64,000 nucleotides of DNA from an uncultured Elusimicrobiales bacterium. Its GTDB lineage: Bacteria > Elusimicrobiota > Elusimicrobia > Elusimicrobiales > Elusimicrobiaceae. The notes under the pieces were generated by a model that ran no database searches, had not been told where the DNA came from, and saw nothing but the letters and a program-made list of their open reading frames with translations. The translations under genes were made by a program, and so were the position numbers. Below, piece after piece: positions 59,269 through 64,000 of this stretch (positions within the stretch are counted from its first letter, which is position 1; each line of letters begins with the position of its first letter). Where the stretch lies: contig CALUVB010000003.1 of the NCBI GenBank assembly GCA_944324115.1, positions 159,406-223,405 on the forward strand. Direction: 5' to 3'.

Positions 59269-59658
59269 ATGCCTTCTTTCAGCCAAAAAAGCGAAGAACG
59301 CTTAAGCACTTGCCACCCGGATTTGCAGGCGGTGTGCCGCGAATTAATCAAACAGTATGACTTTGCCGTGTTGTGCGGACACCGAAACAAAGCTGAGCAA
59401 AACGCGGCTTTTGACGCCGGCAACAGCCGCTTGATTTACCCACAGAGCAAACACAATGCAAAGCCTTCCTTGGCGGTGGACATCGCCCCCTATCCGATAG
59501 ACTGGAGCAACCTTATGCGTTTTCGGGAAATGCTGCATAGGTTTGACGCTTTGGCCAAACTAATGCGCCAACGCGGGGAAATAGGAAGCGAATTTGAATA
59601 CGGTGCGGACTGGTCTGGTTTAAAGGATTATCCGCATATTGAAATGAAAACCGGCTAA
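59269..59658 (+). CDS. Endolysin, M15-type L-alanyl-D-glutamate peptidase
   Basis: 129 residues. Cuts peptide cross-bridges or stem peptides of peptidoglycan. Zinc-ligand pattern of M15 enzymes is intact: His in SKHNAKPSLAVDIAPYPIDW with Asp in AVDIAP (about 63-75), and His in DYPHIEMKTG near the end. CGHRNKAEQNAAFDAG upstream is also typical (as in the T5 endolysin and CwlK). No signal peptide, so it needs a holin for release. Confidence 0.9.
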   Translation: MPSFSQKSEERLSTCHPDLQAVCRELIKQYDFAVLCGHRNKAEQNAAFDAGNSRLIYPQSKHNAKPSLAVDIAPYPIDWSNLMRFREMLHRFDALAKLMRQRGEIGSEFEYGADWSGLKDYPHIEMKTG

Positions 59659-59792
59659 AACCTTTCTGTTCCGTAGCAGAGGGGAGCAGATAGTTGCTGG
59701 CCCCGTGTCAAGCAGGGAATCTATGCCCGTACGGAGACGGGAGCGTATATTCAAAAAAAAGGCGGCTTGCCGCCGCCAACAGGAGAAATAAA
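59659..59792. other. Short intergenic segment with an A8/hairpin element
   Basis: GGCGGCTTGCCGCC (59761-59774) preceded by eight A. On the minus strand this reads as a hairpin plus T run, but no minus-strand gene lies to its right that would need it. No gene is seen here. Confidence 0.4.
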
Positions 59793-59987
59793 ATGGAATG
59801 GATTCAGACAAACTGGAGTGATGTGCTAAGCATTATCGGCGCGGTAATTTTGATTGTCAGCGCCATCGTGAAGTTAACTTCCACCGACAAAGATGATACC
59901 GTATGGGCGCAGGTGCTGAAGGTGCTTTCTGCTCTTTCTCTGTGCAACCCCGACGGCTCGTTTATCGGCAAGAAAGAGGATAAATAA
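59793..59987 (+). CDS. Holin-like protein
   Basis: 64 residues from MEWIQTNWSDV (AGGAGA site). One hydrophobic helix (LSIIGAVILIVSAIVKLTST, about 11-30) plus a second moderately hydrophobic segment. Its size and place between endolysin and spanins fit a small holin. Its stop shares one base with the next ATG. Confidence 0.7.
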   Translation: MEWIQTNWSDVLSIIGAVILIVSAIVKLTSTDKDDTVWAQVLKVLSALSLCNPDGSFIGKKEDK

Positions 59988-60193
59988 TGTGGAGCGCTCT
60001 GGCTGTGCTGGCAGCGGTGGCAGGGGTGGGCGCATTGGGCGTTGTGTGTTACCGCGCCGGATATAATGCCGCAGAGAATAAAGCGCTCCAAATACGGGAA
60101 GCAGAAAATGCCAAAGTGGATAAAATTATTGCCAATTGTGCTGAGTTGGACCGCTGTGATCTTATTGAGCGGCTGCGCGGCAATCCAAAGTAA
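59987..60193 (+). CDS. i-spanin (Rz-like), short
   Basis: 68 residues. One N-terminal membrane helix (ALAVLAAVAGVGALGVVCYRAGY) followed by a short charged helical tail. Rz proteins anchor in the inner membrane and pair with Rz1 to fuse the two membranes at lysis. This one is much shorter than lambda Rz (153 residues), so the periplasmic reach would be small. The call is supported by the overlapping Rz1-like gene. Confidence 0.65.
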   Translation: MWSALAVLAAVAGVGALGVVCYRAGYNAAENKALQIREAENAKVDKIIANCAELDRCDLIERLRGNPK

Positions 60194-60314
60194 TGCCGCC
60201 GTCTGCCGCGTACAGTTTGATTACGCTGACCGCTCCATAGAACGGCTCAACCTTCAAAATTTGCGCGCACTGGCGGCTTACAAAGAAATATGTGCCCCCC
60301 AATCTCAACCCTAA
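60108..60314 (+). CDS. o-spanin (Rz1-like lipoprotein), nested in the Rz gene
   Basis: 68 residues from the ATG at 60108, in the +1 frame of the Rz-like gene and overlapping it by 86 bases. Signal peptide MPKWIKLLPIVLSWTAVILL with a lipobox LLSGC. The mature part is short (about 45 residues, with two further Cys). Nested Rz/Rz1 pairs of this type are a hallmark of Gram-negative phages. This supports an outer-membrane-bearing host. Confidence 0.8.
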   Translation: MPKWIKLLPIVLSWTAVILLSGCAAIQSNAAVCRVQFDYADRSIERLNLQNLRALAAYKEICAPQSQP

Positions 60315-60317
60315 AAC

Positions 60318-60362
60318 GCCGGCCGGAGAAAGCGGGCATGCCGTTGTTTGGCTCCGGCCGGC
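60318..60362 (+). terminator. Long hairpin at the right end of the virion cluster
   Basis: GCCGGCCGGAG (60318-60328) pairs perfectly with CTCCGGCCGGC (60352-60362), 23-nt loop. No T run follows, so termination is not certain. The 60363-60525 stretch after it holds no gene. Confidence 0.45.
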
Positions 60363-60525
60363 ATATCAAGCAAGCCATCAGCTAGGCTCTGTTAGGGTAA
60401 TAGGTGTTCGGAGAGGGGATATGTTGAATTGCGGGTATAAGATGTAAGAGCAAACGGTGCAACAGACGCAAAAAACCTATTGGCATGTGTGCCGGTAAGA
60501 TATAAACTTATGTCGGTAAGACAGA

Positions 60526-60555
60526 AAAAACCGCCCTGGTAACAGGGCGGTTTTT
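60526..60555 (-). terminator. Terminator of the pilin gene (bidirectional)
   Basis: 13-bp stem AAAAACCGCCCTG/CAGGGCGGTTTTT with GTAA loop, 13 bases after the pilin stop. A- and T-tracts on both sides allow it also to stop transcripts from the virion cluster. Confidence 0.92.
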
Positions 60556-60568
60556 GTACTAACAGCAA

Positions 60569-61012
60569 TTAGAAATCATCGTTTTTGCCGGAAGTAATAG
60601 CTTTGCACAACGTTTCATCACCCGTGCAGCTGCGAACGGCGGTGCCATCTGTTTTTACCGTGGTGATTAAGTTGTACGTTGTACCGCTGCGGCGGGTAAA
60701 CGTGATGACGTAGTCGGTGCTACCACCATCAGCAACTTGCGAAGTGGTTAACGAGAAGTTTTTCGTGCCGGGAGCTTCTTCAAATTCCGGCATTTCAATG
60801 TCTAGGCTGTCAAAGTCATTTGCGTCTGGCCATTGGCCTGTTTGCAGGCGGTATCTTTCGGCTGCATAGCGCAAGTTCCCCATCAAAGTAATGGCTTCTG
60901 ATGAGCGGGCTTTTTCTACAGCGGTAGTATATTGCGGCAGAGCAATTGCCGACAAAATGCCGATAATGAGTACCACTACCAGCAATTCAATTAAGGTAAA
61001 ACCTTTATTCAT
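60569..61012 (-). CDS. Type IVa pilin, candidate major subunit
   Basis: 147 residues. Leader MNKG, then FTLIELLVVVLIIGILSAIALPQYTTAVEKARSSEA, the closest match to the classic type IVa consensus in this window, with Glu+5 and Pro22. The head has two cysteines (VRSCTGDETLCKA) near the C-terminus, the normal D-region disulfide. Strong promoter, AAAGGAG site and strong terminator suggest high expression of a single gene. It lies apart from the assembly operon, next to a Wzy_C-type membrane protein that may glycosylate it. Confidence 0.9.
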   Translation of the reverse strand: MNKGFTLIELLVVVLIIGILSAIALPQYTTAVEKARSSEAITLMGNLRYAAERYRLQTGQWPDANDFDSLDIEMPEFEEAPGTKNFSLTTSQVADGGSTDYVITFTRRSGTTYNLITTVKTDGTAVRSCTGDETLCKAITSGKNDDF

Positions 61013-61058
61013 AACTCTCTCCTTTAGTTATAAAATGGGCACAACAATGCTCTTAAAT

Positions 61059-61086
61059 AGTATAGCAAAAAAGCGCCCAAAATCAA
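61059..61086 (-). promoter_or_regulatory. Promoter of the pilin gene
   Basis: Minus strand TTGATT (plus 61081-61086), 16-bp spacer, TATACT (plus 61059-61064) with an extended TGC. Leader of about 40 nt. Confidence 0.7.
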
Positions 61087-61199
61087 TGGAAAACTTTTTG
61101 GCGTGCTAACGCGTTTTTATGCTGTGGAGAGAATATTGGCTGTACACTTTGTATTGTTGCTGCCACCTGCCTAAAAAATCTATGTTTTTATTCAATGGT

Positions 61200-61228
61200 T
61201 TGAGGGAAAACGAAAATATTGATACCAT
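61200..61228 (+). promoter_or_regulatory. Promoter of the second Wzy_C-TPR gene (leaderless)
   Basis: TTGAGG (61200-61205), 17-bp spacer, TACCAT (61223-61228). The -10 box ends 6 nt before the ATG at 61235, and no ribosome-binding site is present, so translation would begin at the transcript 5' end. Confidence 0.5.
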
Positions 61229-61234
61229 ATATTT

Positions 61235-63649
61235 ATGTCAAAGCATTCCCGCAAAAACAAAAAAACAGATACGGCCGCCGCTGCCAAGAATTCCGCAGCT
61301 AAAGAGTTGGCGCTTCAGCCCCAATCTGCCTCCTGCGCAGCCAAAAGAGCCGGCAAGGGCCCGCTGCAAGCGGAAAGGACAGCCGGGCTAAACGGCTACG
61401 GCTGGCGTTTCACTTCTTTTATAGATAAGGCCTTGTCCTGGGGATTGGGATTGCTGTGTTTGTTTGTATCTGTCAGTTTTTATACGGGCACATATGATAC
61501 GGCTTTTGTAAAAATCACTTTGCTTCAGTGCGGGGGGATTGTGCTGATTTCGTTGTGGCTGGCCCTGTTGGCTGTGCAGAAACGATGGCCTTTTTCCCGC
61601 CGGAGCTGGCCTTGGCTGTTGCCTTTTGTGGCATATTTTGGCTGGAACTTTTTTGTATATGTATTTTCCGCTTATAAAGCGGAAGGATTTGATGAGTTTT
61701 TCCGTTATGTGTTGTATTTCCTGTTAGGGTGGATTGTGCTGGATCGTTTTACCAAAGAATCTGCCCGCATATTGACCAAATGCATTATATTGGCGGCGTG
61801 GCTTTCTTGTTTATATGGATTGGTGCAAGTGGTGGACCAATGGCTGCCGGGAGCCGACGTGCTGCCATGGAGAGGTTTTTTTGGAACGCGGATTTTTTCT
61901 ACTCATGCCAATCCCAACTTTTTTGCTGATTTTTTAGTCTTCTCCTCTTTTATTGTATTTGCTGAATTTTTGCGTACGAAACAAAAACGACTGTTGGTAT
62001 TGCTGGGGATAGCAGCGGTGGATTTGTTTTTTACAGAAAGCAAAGGAGCTTGGCTGGGCTTTGCCGCGTCAGCGGTATTTTTTGCGGTGCTGTTTGCCCA
62101 CAGCGCTGCAGAGCGCTCCCGCAAACAACTGCGCCTTATTACTGTTTCTGCGGCAATTGTTTTGTTGGCTGCTGCGGCATTGGCTGGAGTGTATGCGGCT
62201 AAACGGTTTCAATCGGTCAGTTTCCGCGCTTATACATGGTCCTCTGTCTTTGCCATGGTGCAGGACAGCCCGGTTATGGGAACCGGGGTGGGCAGCTTTA
62301 AAACAATTTATCCGGCCTATCGGAAGCCGCAGATTTTTTATATAGAAAAAATACATAATAACGAAACCCAGCACGCAGAAAACGAATATCTGGAACAATG
62401 GGCCACCGCCGGTACGGTGGGGCTGGCGATTTTTCTGTGGCTATTATTTTTTGTGTTGTACGCCGGGTGGCAATCTTTGCGCTTTGAAGCGGAAAAAGCC
62501 CGCCAAACCGCAGGAAAATGGCCTGCAAAAGCGTGGTGGCTGCTGGGCTATTCGGCAGCGTTTTTTGGGATTATCGTGCATAATGCTTTTGATATCAGCA
62601 TGCGCTTTGTCTCTACGGGTCTTTTCTTTTCTGTATTTGCGGCGCTGGTGGTGCGTTTGTCTGTGCCGCAGGAGCTGGAGCCGGCGGCGTCGGAGACGGC
62701 TGCTGCGCAGCGTTCCGGGTGGCTGTTGTGGCTGTGCCGCGCCGTATTGGCGGCGGCGGTAATTGCGCTGGCGGGATATTATATCTATATGTTTGCACAG
62801 ACGGCCGGGAATACCGGTGTAAAAAACGCAGGAGAAGCCCTGCTTAAATGGGTGGCTTGGGGCACTTTATGCTTTTTGACCCTGGGTGGGGCATGGCTTT
62901 ATCTTCGGGCCGCTTTTTTGGCGCGGTGGGTGCGCGTTTCTTTGATTTTATTGCTTAGCGTCATGCCGCTGCAGTGGGTGTATGGGTTTTTTCTTTCGGA
63001 TCATTTTTATGGTATTGCGGCGGAATTTTCCCGCCGGCAGATGTTTGAAGGCGCGCTGGAATATTATGGCAAAGCCATAGAATATAATCCGCTGGTTGCC
63101 TCATATTATCAATATCGCTCATATATATTGCGCCAAACGCAGGATTTGCAGCGCTCTTATTCTCCGCTGAAAGGAGATGAAAAGCCGGCTCCCGCCGCTG
63201 TTTTGCTGAATGATTATGACCGGGCTTTGCGGGACTTGGATATAGTGGCCCGCCGGGCGCCCAATCATGCCCTTTTGCATCAGGCATATGGGGAATTTTA
63301 TTATACATATGCTGTATTATTTACCCAGCTCTCCCAAACTGCGCCGTTGGCCTATCAGCGGGCAGAATATGAACAAAAAGCCGTGGAAAATATGGAGCTG
63401 GCCAAAAAAAGTTTTCGTCATTCCCTGCTTTTGGACCCGGTAAACGCCGCTACTTATGTGTATTTAGTCAGTATTTCTATGATGGAACGAGACCCGGCCT
63501 CCGCCCAAGCGTGGATAGAGGCATACCGGCGGGGTCCGCAGGCGGTGACGGAGAAAGAATTCCTGCAAACGCATCAGCATGAACCCCGCTTGGAACAAAT
63601 GGAACAGCGTTTGCGCTTGCCGCCGTTTAATTACAATCCGGGGAAATAG
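61235..63649 (+). CDS. O-antigen ligase/polymerase-like membrane protein with TPRs, next to the pilin gene
   Basis: 804 residues. A basic, Ala/Lys-rich cytoplasmic N-terminus (about 1-60) precedes about 12 membrane helices (65-590). The superfamily features are STHANPNFFADFLVFSSFIVFAEFL, FTESKGAWLGF, MGTGVGSFKTIYPAYR and HAENEYLEQWATAGTVGLAIF, the last with the conserved His and Gly residues of the Wzy_C loop. C-terminal TPR-like repeats (about 600-804) include FEGALEYYGKAIEYNPLVASYY and AKKSFRHSLLLDPVNAATYVYL. It has the same architecture as the 23789-26395 protein. Being divergent from a pilin gene, it is a candidate PglL-type pilin O-oligosaccharyltransferase; O-antigen polymerase or ligase is the alternative. 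Confidence 0.8.
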   Translation: MSKHSRKNKKTDTAAAAKNSAAKELALQPQSASCAAKRAGKGPLQAERTAGLNGYGWRFTSFIDKALSWGLGLLCLFVSVSFYTGTYDTAFVKITLLQCGGIVLISLWLALLAVQKRWPFSRRSWPWLLPFVAYFGWNFFVYVFSAYKAEGFDEFFRYVLYFLLGWIVLDRFTKESARILTKCIILAAWLSCLYGLVQVVDQWLPGADVLPWRGFFGTRIFSTHANPNFFADFLVFSSFIVFAEFLRTKQKRLLVLLGIAAVDLFFTESKGAWLGFAASAVFFAVLFAHSAAERSRKQLRLITVSAAIVLLAAAALAGVYAAKRFQSVSFRAYTWSSVFAMVQDSPVMGTGVGSFKTIYPAYRKPQIFYIEKIHNNETQHAENEYLEQWATAGTVGLAIFLWLLFFVLYAGWQSLRFEAEKARQTAGKWPAKAWWLLGYSAAFFGIIVHNAFDISMRFVSTGLFFSVFAALVVRLSVPQELEPAASETAAAQRSGWLLWLCRAVLAAAVIALAGYYIYMFAQTAGNTGVKNAGEALLKWVAWGTLCFLTLGGAWLYLRAAFLARWVRVSLILLLSVMPLQWVYGFFLSDHFYGIAAEFSRRQMFEGALEYYGKAIEYNPLVASYYQYRSYILRQTQDLQRSYSPLKGDEKPAPAAVLLNDYDRALRDLDIVARRAPNHALLHQAYGEFYYTYAVLFTQLSQTAPLAYQRAEYEQKAVENMELAKKSFRHSLLLDPVNAATYVYLVSISMMERDPASAQAWIEAYRRGPQAVTEKEFLQTHQHEPRLEQMEQRLRLPPFNYNPGK

Positions 63650-63812
63650 CCATTGGGTTCTTTACGGAGCGGAAGAATCAGTTCTTGCGCAGGCAGCGGC
63701 TGGACTGCGTAAGCCGGAGGGGAGAGCCTTGTTTTTCCGTCTAAGAAAAAAAGAAACAGGTGCAAAGTCTGTCCGTTTTTTGTAAAATATATCTGTAATT
63801 AAAACCGATTTT

Positions 63813-63885
63813 GCCAAGATAGCTCAGCTGGTAGAGCAGCCGCTTCGTAAGCGGCAGGTCCGGGGTTCGATCCCCCGTCTTGGCT
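63813..63885 (+). tRNA. tRNA-Thr (anticodon CGT)
   Basis: 73 nt. Acceptor GCCAAGA/TCTTGGC, D-arm GCTC..GAGC with AGCTGGTA loop, anticodon stem GCCGC/GCGGC with loop TTCGTAA, T-arm CGGGG-TTCGATC-CCCCG, discriminator T. CCA is not encoded. Confidence 0.95.
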
Positions 63886-63891
63886 TATTTT

Positions 63892-63913
63892 AAAGCCCGC
63901 GTAAGCGGGCTTT
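63892..63913 (+). terminator. Terminator after tRNA-Thr
   Basis: 9-bp stem AAAGCCCGC/GCGGGCTTT, GTAA tetraloop, six bases after the tRNA. Confidence 0.8.
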
Positions 63914-63931
63914 ATTATGTTAAGCCAAGAA

Positions 63932-63953
63932 GCACCCCAACTGCTTGGGGTGC
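63932..63953. terminator. Hairpin near the right edge
   Basis: 9-bp stem GCACCCCAA/TTGGGGTGC with a CTGC loop. It may be the terminator of a minus-strand gene beyond the window. No gene is seen in the remaining bases. Confidence 0.4.
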
Positions 63954-64000
63954 GGCGGGGGAGCGAAAGGCGGAGCGATGTTTTTGTTTGAGATGAAGGC

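Larger units (their letters stand above)
41702..60314 (+). mobile_element. Podovirus-derived virion gene cluster (reduced prophage or GTA-like element)
   Basis: About 18.6 kb with packaging, capsid, short-tail, tail-fibre and lysis genes in typical podovirus order (T7-like adaptor, nozzle and internal virion proteins; BPP-1-like Bbp19 and Bbp16 homologues). No integrase, excisionase, repressor, replication protein, RNA polymerase or other early gene is visible. I see no direct repeats that would make att sites, and no tRNA at either edge. Every structural gene is open, most have strong ribosome-binding sites or stop-start overlaps, and the terminase nuclease and ATPase motifs are intact. Three non-structural interruptions exist: 43787-44658, 49094-49849 and 53053-53939. 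The right edge is a hairpin (60318-60362), then the terminator of a pilin gene. Confidence 0.85.

Noticed and set aside
59761..59774. Hairpin plus A8 as a minus-strand terminator
   Set aside because: No minus-strand gene ends here; the nearest, the pilin gene, has its own terminator at 60526-60555. Probably chance.
41702..60314. A diversity-generating retroelement as in phage BPP-1
   Set aside because: The Bbp16/Bbp19-like genes recall BPP-1, but no reverse transcriptase, template repeat or C-type-lectin Mtd-like protein is present, and the fibre has a leucine-rich tip.
1..64000. CRISPR arrays, insertion sequences, rRNA operons
   Set aside because: No regularly spaced identical repeats of CRISPR type, no transposase-like protein and no rRNA signature were seen on either strand.

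Overview
The window looks like a chromosomal segment of a Gram-negative bacterium with roughly 50% GC. It carries Kdo and LPS-export genes, a complete type IV pilus assembly operon and eleven separate genes with a prepilin (FTLxE-type) N-terminus. Pilin-like genes in such number, scattered singly and in groups, are a known trait of the Elusimicrobiota, and a gut Elusimicrobium relative is my best guess. This is inference from gene content, not from a marker-gene comparison.

Layout. 1-8.3 kb: the 3' end of nadB, a Cys-rich lipoprotein, a giant soluble sensor with 13 PAS domains plus one GAF and no output domain, and an FKBP/SlyD-type isomerase. 8.7-11.5 kb: guaC, divergent from three prepilin genes, with a perfect palindrome between the two promoter regions. 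11.7-16.8 kb: a minus-strand envelope operon, kdsA - 55-residue membrane protein - kdsD - lptC - lptA - lptB - serine acetyltransferase. 16.8-19.3 kb: a prepilin coupled to an AlbA_2 (Schlafen-like) protein, and a soluble MgtE_N-CBS protein. 19.5-23.1 kb: a DUF885 exported protein that appears to have lost its metal motif, tRNA-Lys, tRNA-Leu and trigger factor. 23.8-26.4 kb: a Wzy_C/O-antigen-ligase-like membrane protein with TPRs. 26.6-41.1 kb: the pilus operon, in order OmpA-like periplasmic protein, PilM-PilN fusion, PilO, PilP, PilQ, PilB, PilC, six major/minor prepilins and an exported gluzincin protease.

41.7-60.3 kb holds a compact podovirus-type virion cluster of the T7/BPP-1 structural type: small and large terminase, portal, Bbp19-like protein, scaffold, capsid, Bbp16-like cement, gp11-like adaptor, nozzle, three internal virion proteins, tail fibre, M15 endolysin, holin and a nested Rz/Rz1 spanin pair. 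I find no integrase, repressor, replication gene, phage RNA polymerase or attachment site. All of its genes look intact and many are translationally coupled. It sits directly between pilus genes. It is either a prophage reduced to packaging, virion and lysis functions, or a gene-transfer-agent-like particle derived from a podovirus. The cluster also holds a candidate ~106-nt RNA with its own -10 box and terminator, 19-bp direct repeats next to terL, a 107-bp island with a single G/C, and two minus-strand membrane-protein genes. This is the best candidate here for an undescribed system.

60.5-64 kb: a consensus-like type IVa pilin gene, a second Wzy_C-TPR membrane protein (together with the 23.8 kb gene, a candidate pilin O-oligosaccharyltransferase) and tRNA-Thr.

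Four promoter candidates place the -10 box exactly 6 nt before the start codon, so leaderless mRNAs seem to be in use (1467, 16747, 61235, and possibly GTG 44138). The tRNA genes do not encode CCA. All functional calls rest on reading the sequences and on remembered family features. No database search was possible.
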